Below, in pieces: positions 1-5,290 of a DNA stretch of 6,083 nt. Origin of the DNA: Bacillota bacterium (GTDB taxonomy: Bacteria; Bacillota_I; Bacilli_A; ML615J-28; CAG-698). Under the pieces are notes generated by a model. It worked only from the letters and a program-made list of their open reading frames with translations. It was not told where the DNA came from and did no database searches. Position 1 is the first letter of the stretch. Every line of letters begins with the position of its first letter. The stretch is from positions 1-6,083 of the forward strand of contig JAEZSA010000080.1 in NCBI GenBank assembly GCA_023422115.1, given 5' to 3'. A program made the position numbers and the translations under genes.

Positions 1-1
1 A

Positions 2-292
2 ATCAATTGTGATATTGCTAATGAAGAAAAAGCAATTACTACAGCGGCAAAACAGTTAAAGTATATTGCATATTTAGAAAAGAATTTTGGCTTGTTGAAT
101 TTATCAGATCGTTTGACAGATGCTATATTGTTACGTAATACGTTTCCTGATGACTCTCTATCTCAATTAAGTGAAAAATCAGAAAGTTTAATTGGGAGAT
201 ATTTCTCTAAATCAGGATTGAGTCATTGTTTTAAGGATATTGAAAGAATGTGTGAACAGATAAAAAAAGATAAGGAAATACCCTTATCTTAA
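2..292 (+). CDS. whiA: WhiA, DNA-binding protein, C-terminal 96 residues (5' partial)
   Basis: This is the 3' end of a gene that begins outside the window; the frame is open from base 2, so any internal TTG start is an artefact. The first visible residues, INCDIAN, match the conserved NCxxAN stretch that opens the WhiA C-terminal domain. The segment after about residue 50 (SLSQLSE ... SKSGLSHCFKDIE, residues 52-81) is the WhiA helix-turn-helix, usually seen as SKSGxNHRLRKI. WhiA pairs a LAGLIDADG-like N-terminal domain with this HTH. It affects sporulation in actinomycetes and cell division or chromosome biology in Firmicutes, where it commonly follows rapZ and yvcK. Here the HTH is slightly degenerate, with His-Cys-Phe in place of the usual His-Arg-Leu. 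The 3' end overlaps the convergent XRE gene by 9 bp. The family call is firm; nothing can be said about the missing N-terminus. Confidence 0.93.
   Translation: MNCDIANEEKAITTAAKQLKYIAYLEKNFGLLNLSDRLTDAILLRNTFPDDSLSQLSEKSESLIGRYFSKSGLSHCFKDIERMCEQIKKDKEIPLS
262..290 (-). terminator. Intrinsic terminator of the XRE gene, embedded in the whiA 3' end
   Basis: A perfect 9-bp stem (AAGATAAGG at 267-275 with CCTTATCTT at 282-290) encloses a 6-base loop. Read on the minus strand it is followed by an uninterrupted run of T (bases 268 down to 262), the classic intrinsic terminator layout for the XRE transcript. On the plus strand the same hairpin is followed by AATTGGG, so it would be a weak terminator for whiA. 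The hairpin contains the XRE stop codon and part of the whiA stop codon. Confidence 0.75.
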
Positions 293-511
293 TTGGGAAA
301 AATCAAATAAATCTTTGATATCAACACCTAAAGTAGTAGCTAACTTATCAATGTTTTTCAATGTGATGTTTTTTTCTGCTCTTTCGATGTGACCAATATA
401 AGTACGATGAAGACCCGATTCATAGCCAAGAGCTTCTTGGGAATAACCTTTTGCGTTTCTTAATTGTTTGACTCGTAATCCAAAAAGGACATTTATAGTA
501 TTATCTTTCAT
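284..511 (-). CDS. Small XRE-family helix-turn-helix transcriptional regulator
   Basis: This 75-residue protein is almost entirely one Cro/C1-type HTH domain. It reads FGLRVKQLRNAKGYSQEALG (residues 10-29) for helices 1-2, then GLHRTYIGHIERAEKN (33-48) for the recognition helix region, and LKNIDKLATTLGVDIKDLF (51-69) for the closing helices. The LHRTYIxxIERxxxNI signature is the form seen in restriction-modification controller (C) proteins and orphan relatives. No methylase or nuclease gene is visible here. The ATG at 511 has GAAGG nine bases upstream. It lies divergent to acpS with 78 bp between, and its own promoter overlaps the candidate acpS promoter, so autoregulation and an effect on acpS are both plausible. 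The target is unknown. Family assignment is firm; role is inference. Confidence 0.9.
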   Translation of the reverse strand: MKDNTINVLFGLRVKQLRNAKGYSQEALGYESGLHRTYIGHIERAEKNITLKNIDKLATTLGVDIKDLFDFSQLR

Positions 512-516
512 CGCTT

Positions 517-544
517 TTTACCTTCAATGCATATATGATATAAA
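517..544 (+). promoter_or_regulatory. Candidate acpS promoter (extended -10)
   Basis: TTTACC (517-522) is separated by 16 bp from TATAAA (539-544), which is preceded by TGA and so forms a TGN-extended -10. Initiation near 551 would leave about 40 bases before the acpS start. The -35 matches the consensus at only four of six positions, so this is a moderate call. It overlaps the opposing XRE promoter. Confidence 0.4.
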
Positions 545-563
545 AAAAGGAAATCCGTTTCAA
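535..563 (-). promoter_or_regulatory. Promoter of the XRE regulator gene
   Basis: On the minus strand TTGAAA (563-558) and TATCAT (540-535) are separated by exactly 17 bp, a good vegetative-sigma promoter. Transcription would start near 528, only a few bases before the Shine-Dalgarno at 525-521, giving a very short leader. Confidence 0.6.
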
Positions 564-589
564 CAGCCTAGAGATAGCAGGAGGAAAAT

Positions 590-934
590 ATGATTGAGAA
601 AATTGGAGTAGATATATCAGAAAATTCTCGTTTTTTTGAAATGATTCAGGATAAAAAATATTATGAGAAAATCCTTTCAACAGATGAAATAAAGATATTC
701 GAAGGATTCTTGCATGATAAAAGAAAAATAGAATACATTGCAAGCCGTTTTTCTGCGAAAGAAGCTCTTTTTAAAGCATATAATAAGAAATTTAATTTTA
801 ATGAAGTAAGCATATTAAATTATGAGGATGGTAGTCCTTACATAAAAGCAAGTTTTTTAAATGATTATGTGTCACATGTTTCATTATCACATGAAAAAGA
901 ATATAGTATTGCATTTGTTATTCTTGAAAAGTGA
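590..934 (+). CDS. acpS: Holo-[acyl-carrier-protein] synthase (4'-phosphopantetheinyl transferase)
   Basis: AcpS transfers 4'-phosphopantetheine from CoA to a serine of apo-ACP, activating it for cytosolic fatty acid synthesis. The 114 residues match the usual length of about 120. Family motifs appear in order: GVDISE (residues 6-11) with metal-binding Asp8; ILSTDEI (28-34) near the usual ILxxxE; RFSAKEALFKA (53-63) with Lys57-Glu58, the second metal and CoA site; EDGSP (79-83); and VSLSHEKEYSIAFVIL (97-112), the usual SxSHxxxxAxAxVI end. The ATG has AGGAGG at 579-584 with a 5-base spacer. It diverges from the XRE regulator and is followed by a terminator, so it is probably monocistronic. In many Bacilli acpS sits beside alr; that neighbour is absent here. 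The protein is somewhat divergent at its N-terminus, but all catalytic positions I can place are kept. Confidence 0.95.
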   Translation: MIEKIGVDISENSRFFEMIQDKKYYEKILSTDEIKIFEGFLHDKRKIEYIASRFSAKEALFKAYNKKFNFNEVSILNYEDGSPYIKASFLNDYVSHVSLSHEKEYSIAFVILEK

Positions 935-942
935 AAATAATT

Positions 943-973
943 AAAAAGTTTCTTGATAAAAGCAACTTTTTTT
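943..973 (+). terminator. Intrinsic terminator after acpS
   Basis: AAAAAGTT (943-950) pairs with AACTTTTT (964-971). After one T/C mismatch, CTT (952-954) pairs with AAG (960-962) around the loop GATAA. The downstream arm runs into a T tract ending at 973. The stem is AT-rich and so only moderately stable. It overlaps the next gene's promoter. Confidence 0.6.
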
Positions 974-981
974 AGTATAAT
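953..981 (+). promoter_or_regulatory. Promoter of the membrane-anchored thioredoxin-like gene
   Basis: TTGATA (953-958) and a perfect TATAAT (976-981) are separated by 17 bp, a near-consensus vegetative promoter. Its -35 lies in the loop region of the acpS terminator, and the spacer contains that terminator's downstream arm and T tract. Confidence 0.75.
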
Positions 982-1008
982 ATATATAGTTAAAATATAA
1001 AGACTTAT

Positions 1009-1014
1009 AGGTGA
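1009..1014 (+). promoter_or_regulatory. Ribosome binding site that fixes the start at ATG 1020
   Basis: AGGTGA (1009-1014) lies 5 bases before the ATG at 1020. The earlier in-frame GTG (1011) and ATG (1014) overlap this site and cannot be served by it, so 1020 is the preferred start. Confidence 0.7.
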
Positions 1015-1019
1015 TGAAA

Positions 1020-1550
1020 ATGAATAAGAAAGTAACAAAAAAACCAGTCAATTATAAAAATATTGTTTTTTGGGGAGTGATCGGTATCATTACCCTTGCA
1101 TTTATTGTTGCTGTTGTAATTAGATTTATAGGATCAAGAACAGTAAATGATTATGATTCTATTGATCATGTAATTGGAGAAGAAGTATTTGATCAAAATG
1201 AAGAAACGTACATTGTTTATTTATATAGCAGTGATTCACAATATGAAGAATCTGTGAAGGCAATGGAAGAAGTCATTTTTAATTATGTTACCTTTCAAAA
1301 AAGAAACGATGAAGATGCTGATGTATATAAATTATATGCTGCTGATCTAGCAAATCCAGAAAATGCAAAAGCTGTCGTTTTTGAATCAGAAACAAATATG
1401 CTCGTAACAGATAAGTTTTCTAGTCTTAAAGTTAGTGACAAATCAATTCCTGTTATTATTGTTATTAAAAATGGTTCTGTTATCTCTTACGATATAACAG
1501 AAAATGATATTAGTGATTATTTACAGACAATCATTGAAGAAAACAAATAG
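1020..1550 (+). CDS. Membrane-anchored thioredoxin-fold protein lacking the CxxC active site
   Basis: This 176-residue protein has a basic N-terminus (KK..KK, residues 3-8), one hydrophobic helix (about 14-37), then an outward-facing soluble domain, by the positive-inside rule. The soluble part looks like thioredoxin: YIVYLYSSDSQY (64-75) sits where a β-strand leads into the active site, followed by a helix (77-90); SIPVIIVIKNGSV (142-154) matches the cis-proline strand and β-hairpin; and a C-terminal helix runs 162-174. Where thioredoxins have CPYC, this protein has S73-Q-Y-E76. There is no cysteine in the whole protein, so it cannot do thiol-disulfide chemistry. It may be a scaffold, chaperone-like domain or binding partner for another envelope protein. 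It has its own promoter and terminator and no obvious partner. The fold call rests on motif layout alone. Confidence 0.7.
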   Translation: MNKKVTKKPVNYKNIVFWGVIGIITLAFIVAVVIRFIGSRTVNDYDSIDHVIGEEVFDQNEETYIVYLYSSDSQYEESVKAMEEVIFNYVTFQKRNDEDADVYKLYAADLANPENAKAVVFESETNMLVTDKFSSLKVSDKSIPVIIVIKNGSVISYDITENDISDYLQTIIEENK

Positions 1551-1557
1551 AGAAAAT

Positions 1558-1580
1558 AGAAGGGTGTAACCCTTCTTTAT
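1558..1580 (+). terminator. Intrinsic terminator after the thioredoxin-like gene
   Basis: AGAAGGGT (1558-1565) pairs perfectly with ACCCTTCT (1569-1576) around a 3-base loop, followed by TTTAT. It begins 8 bp after the stop codon. The short U tract makes it moderate. Confidence 0.65.
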
Positions 1581-1591
1581 ATTAAAAAAAC

Positions 1592-1620
1592 TTGACTTTA
1601 ATAGTGTTTTGTTATAACAT
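1592..1620 (+). promoter_or_regulatory. Promoter of the tRNA-Ser/tRNA-Glu unit
   Basis: TTGACT (1592-1597) and TAACAT (1615-1620) are 17 bp apart. Initiation near 1627 would leave only about seven leader bases before the tRNA-Ser 5' end, which is typical of a stable-RNA promoter. Confidence 0.65.
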
Positions 1621-1633
1621 ATTAAAGGACTTT

Positions 1634-1724
1634 GGAGTAGTACTCAAGCGGCTGAAGAGGTGCCCCTGCTAAGGGCATAGATCGGGAAACTGGTGCAAGG
1701 GTTCAAATCCCTTCTACTCCGCCA
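1634..1724 (+). tRNA. tRNA-Ser, anticodon GCU
   Basis: The acceptor arm GGAGTAG (1634-1640) pairs fully with CTACTCC (1714-1720), followed by discriminator G and an encoded CCA. The anticodon stem TGCCC/GGGCA holds the loop CTGCTAA, giving anticodon GCT, which reads AGC and AGT serine codons. The T arm is AAGGG-TTCAAAT-CCCTT. A long variable arm, with a TCGG/CTGG stem capped by GAAA, is the class II feature expected of serine tRNAs. It is first in a two-tRNA unit, 7 bp from tRNA-Glu. Confidence 0.97.
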
Positions 1725-1731
1725 TTTTTGA

Positions 1732-1808
1732 GGCCTTTTGGAGAAGCGGTTTAACTCACATGCCTTTCACGCATGCATTCACGGGTTCGAATCCCGTAAA
1801 GGTCACCA
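1732..1808 (+). tRNA. tRNA-Glu, anticodon UUC
   Basis: The acceptor arm GGCCTTT (1732-1738) pairs with AAAGGTC (1798-1804), including one G-U pair, followed by discriminator A and an encoded CCA. The anticodon stem CATGC/GCATG holds the loop CTTTCAC, giving anticodon TTC for GAA/GAG. The T arm is ACGGG-TTCGAAT-CCCGT. It is cotranscribed with tRNA-Ser and followed by a terminator. In many bacteria tRNA-Glu also feeds tetrapyrrole synthesis; nothing here addresses that. Confidence 0.97.
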
Positions 1809-1842
1809 ATTAAAGAAAAGGTATTTTAGATACCAAAGATAG

Positions 1843-1867
1843 AAAGCGGGTTAAAACCGCTTTTTTT
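1843..1867 (+). terminator. Intrinsic terminator of the tRNA unit
   Basis: AAAGCGG (1843-1849) pairs with CCGCTTT (1857-1863) around a 7-base loop and is followed by a run of T to 1867, a strong intrinsic terminator. A smaller hairpin just upstream (GGTAT 1820-1824 with ATACC 1830-1834) lies between the tRNA-Glu CCA and this terminator and may mark the trailer removed during 3' maturation. Confidence 0.88.
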
Positions 1868-1916
1868 ATATACTAAATTTATAGAAACAACAAGGATGCT
1901 TTTCTTATCATTAGTC

Positions 1917-1945
1917 TTCCTTTATCTCTTAAAATAAGGTATAAT
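1917..1945 (+). promoter_or_regulatory. Candidate promoter of the ZIP-to-PII operon (good -10, poor -35)
   Basis: A perfect TATAAT lies at 1940-1945. The hexamer 17 bp upstream, TTCCTT (1917-1922), is a poor -35, so the promoter may be weak or activator-dependent. An imperfect inverted repeat (CCTTTAT near 1919-1925 with ATAAGG near 1934-1939) abuts the -10 and could be an operator, but it is short. A start near 1952 gives a leader of about 17 bases that carries only the ribosome binding site (AGAGGT, 1955-1960). The rest of 1868-1968 holds nothing else I recognise. Confidence 0.4.
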
Positions 1946-1968
1946 ATGAAATAAAGAGGTCGATTTAT

Positions 1969-2748
1969 ATGAAAGAAACAATTGTTGGTTTGTTGATTCC
2001 TTTTTTAGGAACTGTATTAGGAGCAGGAATGGTTTTCTTTGTAAAGAAAGAAATTAAACCTTCTGTTCAAAAATTACTATTAGGATTTGCTTCAGGTGTC
2101 ATGATAGCTGCATCTGTTTGGTCGTTATTAATACCAGCAATCAATATGGCTGAAGCACAAAATAAAATTGCTTGGCTACCAGCTACGATTGGATTTTTAT
2201 TAGGAATGGGATTTTTACTAGGACTGGATACACTTGTTCCCCATTTACATAATAGTACTTCTAATCCGGAAGGAGTAAAGACAAAATTAAACCGAACGAC
2301 AATGTTGGTATTTGCTGTTACATTACATAATATTCCTGAAGGAATTGCCATTGGAGTCGTTTTTGCTGGTGCGTTAGCTGGTAATACAGGAATATCGTTG
2401 GTTGGGGCACTAGCCTTATCTATTGGTATAGCCATCCAGAATTTTCCAGAAGGGGCTATTATTTCTATGCCTTTGAAAGCAGAAGGAAATTCACGAAAAA
2501 AAGCATTCTTGTATGGAGCTACTTCAGGAATTGTAGAACCAATTGCTGCTTTTATTACTATTTTGTTAACAAGTATTATGGTTCCGATTTTACCTTTCTT
2601 GTTGGCTTTTGCGGCGGGAGCAATGATTTATGTAGTTGTTGAAGAATTAATCCCCGAATCACAAAGAGGAAGTCACTCCAACATTGCAACTATTGGAGTA
2701 GCTGTTGGTTTTGCAATCATGATGATACTTGATGTTGCTTTAGGATAA
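1969..2748 (+). CDS. ZIP-family divalent metal transporter (GufA/ZupT-like)
   Basis: ZIP proteins carry Zn2+, and often Fe2+ or Mn2+, into the cytoplasm. This 259-residue protein has about eight membrane segments and the family's metal-site motifs: HNIPEG (residues 120-125) in TM4, QNFPEG (157-162) in TM5, a Glu in SGIVEP (E190) in the following helix, and EELIPE (225-230) near the end. HLHN (92-95) at the TM3-TM4 loop is the short variable His region; it is much less His-rich than in eukaryotic ZIPs. The length is normal for bacterial GufA/ZupT types. The start has AGAGGT 8 bases upstream. It is the first gene of the probable five-gene operon, 25 bp ahead of the nitrilase-like gene. Substrate cannot be fixed from sequence, and I see no clear Zur or MntR box upstream. 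Confidence 0.92.
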   Translation: MKETIVGLLIPFLGTVLGAGMVFFVKKEIKPSVQKLLLGFASGVMIAASVWSLLIPAINMAEAQNKIAWLPATIGFLLGMGFLLGLDTLVPHLHNSTSNPEGVKTKLNRTTMLVFAVTLHNIPEGIAIGVVFAGALAGNTGISLVGALALSIGIAIQNFPEGAIISMPLKAEGNSRKKAFLYGATSGIVEPIAAFITILLTSIMVPILPFLLAFAAGAMIYVVVEELIPESQRGSHSNIATIGVAVGFAIMMILDVALG

Positions 2749-2773
2749 TAAATATTACAAACGAGGTTTATAG

Positions 2774-3739
2774 ATGAAGATTGCTGCGATACAATTAAAC
2801 AATTATATTGGAGAAATGGTTCAAAGTTTTATTGCTGCGGAAAAGTTAATCGAACAAGCAGCAAGTCAAGGAGCAAAATTAGTTGCTTTACCAGAGCTAT
2901 CTACCTGTGGATATATTCCTAATCCAGATATTTGGAATTATGGAGAGCCAAGAGAAGGAATTACCAGTAAATGGGCCAAAGAAATTGCTAAGAAACATCA
3001 GATCTATCTTGGTGCTGGTTTCCTAGAATGTGACGGGAAAGATTTTTATAATTCCTATTTAATTGCCAATCCACAAGGAGAAATAGATGGTGTAATTAGG
3101 AAAAAAGAAGTAGAAGCCTATTGCTTTAAAGAATTTTATGATACAAATATCATTGAAACAGCGATAGGAAGAATTGGAATTGGTATTTGTGCAGATACCC
3201 ATAAAAAATGGTTTTTTAAAAAAATGCAAGATTTAAAACCTGATTTGATTCTTCTGCCTCATGCTTGGGCAACACCTAAAATAGCAAATCATTTAATTAG
3301 CAATAAAGATATTAATAAAGCAGAGCAAGACCTTAAAACGTTGGGCAAACTATATACTGAATATTTAAATGTTCCAACAGTGTTTATTAATTCCTGGGGG
3401 AAAATACCAACGATGGTAGGGTTTTTCGGAAAAATGATGAGCAATGATTATTTTTCTTTGAATGGTTCTTCGGGAATATTCTTACAAGGAGGAAAAGCAT
3501 ATTATTGTTTAGATCAAGAAGATCAGATTACAGTTGATGTTGCTTTAGGAGCTGGGAAGCAAACAATGAATCCAAAGTTTTATCATGGTTGGTTACATCG
3601 AGGTTCTTGGTTCATTAGAAAAATTATCATTCCCTTAGAAACAAAATCAGCACAAAAGTTTTATAAAAGAAGTTCATTGCGAATTGAAAAAGCAAAAATT
3701 TGCTTTGATTACTATCAAGAATATAGGAAAAAATTGTAA
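2774..3739 (+). CDS. Carbon-nitrogen hydrolase (nitrilase superfamily), probable amidase
   Basis: Members of this superfamily cleave amide or nitrile C-N bonds using a Glu-Lys-Cys triad. The sequence opens with MKIAAIQLNN, the usual first strand, then LPELSTCGY (residues 39-47) with Glu41. RKKE (109-112) supplies the Lys (110 or 111), and GIGICAD (135-141) supplies the nucleophile Cys139. SLNGSSGIF, after residue 220, is the late strand pair seen in the family. The core ends near residue 255. The rest, to 321, is an unusual basic tail rich in aromatic residues (HGWLHRGSWFIRK...), perhaps a membrane-contact or oligomer segment. GAGG lies 7 bases before the ATG. The gene follows the ZIP gene by 25 bp and precedes the DUF1538 gene by 27 bp. 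Its substrate (ω-amide, carbamoyl or other) cannot be read from the sequence. Confidence 0.88.
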   Translation: MKIAAIQLNNYIGEMVQSFIAAEKLIEQAASQGAKLVALPELSTCGYIPNPDIWNYGEPREGITSKWAKEIAKKHQIYLGAGFLECDGKDFYNSYLIANPQGEIDGVIRKKEVEAYCFKEFYDTNIIETAIGRIGIGICADTHKKWFFKKMQDLKPDLILLPHAWATPKIANHLISNKDINKAEQDLKTLGKLYTEYLNVPTVFINSWGKIPTMVGFFGKMMSNDYFSLNGSSGIFLQGGKAYYCLDQEDQITVDVALGAGKQTMNPKFYHGWLHRGSWFIRKIIIPLETKSAQKFYKRSSLRIEKAKICFDYYQEYRKKL

Positions 3740-3756
3740 AGCAAAATAAAAAAAGT

Positions 3757-3761
3757 GGAGG
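3757..3761 (+). promoter_or_regulatory. Ribosome binding site that fixes the DUF1538 start at GTG 3767
   Basis: GGAGG (3757-3761, within GGAGGTG) lies 5 bases before GTG 3767. An upstream in-frame GTG at 3755 overlaps the site and has no ribosome binding site of its own, so the shorter protein is preferred. Confidence 0.75.
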
Positions 3762-3766
3762 TGTCT

Positions 3767-5290
3767 GTGAAAAAGATAATTATTGGTAAATTGAAAGAAT
3801 CTATCATATCGGTATTGCCAATAACTATTTTGGTAATCTTTATATCTTTTTTTATCGATATTCAAAAAGGCAGTATGGTAAATTTCTTGATTAGTTCTAT
3901 TATGCTGATCTTAGGAATGAGCTTATTTACACTAGGGTCTGATTCTTCTATGTCCGTGATGGGAAAAGAAATAGGAAATCATCTAACAAACAAGCGTAGT
4001 TTAGTATTATTGATAGTTGTTAGCTTTGTCATTGGATTTATGATTACCATCGCAGAACCAGATTTAATCGTATTAGCAGAACAATTTGATGGCCTTAAAG
4101 ACAAATATTATTTAATAATCCCTGTAGCAGTAGGGGTCGGAATTTTTTTAATAGTAGCTACACTTAGGATTGTTTTTCAAATTAAATTATCGCATTTATT
4201 GATTATTTCATACATTATTATATTTATTATTGCTTTCTTTGTTGTTCCTGAATTTGTCCCCGTTTCTCTAGACTCTGGTGGAGTAACAACAGGACCTATT
4301 ACCGTACCATTTATTCTTGCACTTGGATCAGGAATTGCCATGGCTCGTGGAGATAAGGATTCAGAAGAAGATAGTTTCGGATTAGTAGGGTTATGTTCTG
4401 CTGGTCCAATCTTAGCAGTTTTGATTATGGGATTATTTTTGGGGAGAACTTCAATTGATACTGAAACAGTAGTTTCCAATAATATAGGTGCTATTTTCTT
4501 AAAGAATATAAAAGAAGTTGGTTTAGCAATAACCCCATTATGTGTTTTCTTTGTTGGATATCAATTGATCTACCTAAAATTAAAAATTAAGAAAATAAAA
4601 CAAATAGCAATAGGTTTGGTGTTTACTTATCTAGGTTTAGTTTTATTTTTAACGGGTGCGAATTTTGGTTTTATGCCCATTGGAATTACTTTTGGGGAGA
4701 AATTAGGAGCTTTGGATTTTAATTGGATATTAATTCCATTAGGTGCATTGATTGGTTTCTTTACAGTAATGGCAGAGCCAGCTGTTCATGTGTTAAACAA
4801 TCAAGTGGAAGAACTTACCAGTGGGGCTATCTCAAAGCGTTTAATGCTATTTAGCTTAGCCATTGGTGTGAGTATATCAGTGGCAATGGCAATGTCAAGA
4901 ATCGTATTGGATATTTCAATTTGGTGGTTCATTATACCTGGATATGTCATTGCATTGGTTTTAATGGCTTTTGTTCCCAAAATGTTTACGGCTATTGCCT
5001 TTGATTCAGGAGGAGTTGCATCAGGACCAATGACAGCAACCTTTATTCTTCCGCTAGCAATTGGTGTGGCAACAATGGTGGACAGTTCCAAGATTCTAGT
5101 AAATGCTTTTGGTATTGTTGCTTTTGTTGCGATGACACCCCTTATTGTCATTCAATTATTGGGATTGGTTTATAAAATTAAATTAAGAAAAATGAATACA
5201 GTAGTTGAAGAAGAAGATATAAAAATAATTAAATTAATAGAAAAAAATAAAAACAAAGAATTTATTCAAGGAGATGATAGAAATGCCTAA
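3767..5290 (+). CDS. DUF1538 integral membrane protein, two homologous halves; putative transporter
   Basis: This 507-residue polytopic protein, with roughly a dozen hydrophobic segments, belongs to the DUF1538 family. The family signature appears twice: DSGGVTTGPITVPFI (from residue 169) and DSGGVASGPMTATFI (from 413). An Ala-Glu-Pro motif also repeats: ITIAEPDL (93-100) and TVMAEPAV (333-340). The two halves are offset by about 240-244 residues, pointing to an internal duplication, probably with inverted or parallel halves forming one transport path. The conserved acidic Asp and Glu within hydrophobic segments are candidate ion-coupling residues. From memory, a two-gene DUF1538 pair (UmpAB) in Halomonas was reported as a Na+(Li+,K+)/H+ antiporter; here both halves are in one chain. 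The cytoplasmic tail (about 470-507) is highly charged. The last 8 bp overlap the PII-like gene, implying translational coupling. Confidence 0.88.
   Translation: MKKIIIGKLKESIISVLPITILVIFISFFIDIQKGSMVNFLISSIMLILGMSLFTLGSDSSMSVMGKEIGNHLTNKRSLVLLIVVSFVIGFMITIAEPDLIVLAEQFDGLKDKYYLIIPVAVGVGIFLIVATLRIVFQIKLSHLLIISYIIIFIIAFFVVPEFVPVSLDSGGVTTGPITVPFILALGSGIAMARGDKDSEEDSFGLVGLCSAGPILAVLIMGLFLGRTSIDTETVVSNNIGAIFLKNIKEVGLAITPLCVFFVGYQLIYLKLKIKKIKQIAIGLVFTYLGLVLFLTGANFGFMPIGITFGEKLGALDFNWILIPLGALIGFFTVMAEPAVHVLNNQVEELTSGAISKRLMLFSLAIGVSISVAMAMSRIVLDISIWWFIIPGYVIALVLMAFVPKMFTAIAFDSGGVASGPMTATFILPLAIGVATMVDSSKILVNAFGIVAFVAMTPLIVIQLLGLVYKIKLRKMNTVVEEEDIKIIKLIEKNKNKEFIQGDDRNA
5268..5273 (+). promoter_or_regulatory. 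Ribosome binding site that fixes the first PII-like start at ATG 5283
   Basis: AAGGAG (5268-5273) lies inside the end of the DUF1538 gene. The in-frame ATG at 5274 touches it directly, leaving no spacer, whereas ATG 5283 has a 9-base spacer and is the probable start. Confidence 0.7.

Noticed and set aside
300..320. ATCAAA/TTTGAT hairpin as a whiA terminator
   Set aside because: Only 6 AT-rich pairs with no T tract on the plus strand; it lies inside the XRE coding region.
501..743. Minus-strand open frame opposite acpS
   Set aside because: It lies antisense to the clearly recognised acpS gene, lacks a ribosome binding site and has a low-complexity Phe/Ile/Tyr-rich translation typical of antisense AT-rich DNA.
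1919..1939. Imperfect inverted repeat CCTTTAT...ATAAGG before the ZIP -10 box as a metal-regulator operator
   Set aside because: Short, needs a bulge, and does not match a Zur, Fur or MntR box that I can recognise; kept only as a note in the promoter entry.
1868..1968. Riboswitch or attenuator leader before the ZIP gene
   Set aside because: The predicted transcript leader is only about 17 bases, and no aptamer-like structure is visible in the preceding 80 bases.
2067..2435. Minus-strand open frame opposite the ZIP gene
   Set aside because: It is a shadow of the ZIP gene; the translation is rich in Pro, Asn, Ala and Thr with no domain, and the plus-strand frame carries clear ZIP motifs.
4177..5151. 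Two minus-strand open frames opposite the DUF1538 gene (4177-4479 and 4801-5151)
   Set aside because: Their translations resemble each other (for example VIGPxxTPPES in both), but only because they are antisense to the two duplicated DSGG motifs. They are evidence of the internal repeat, not of genes.
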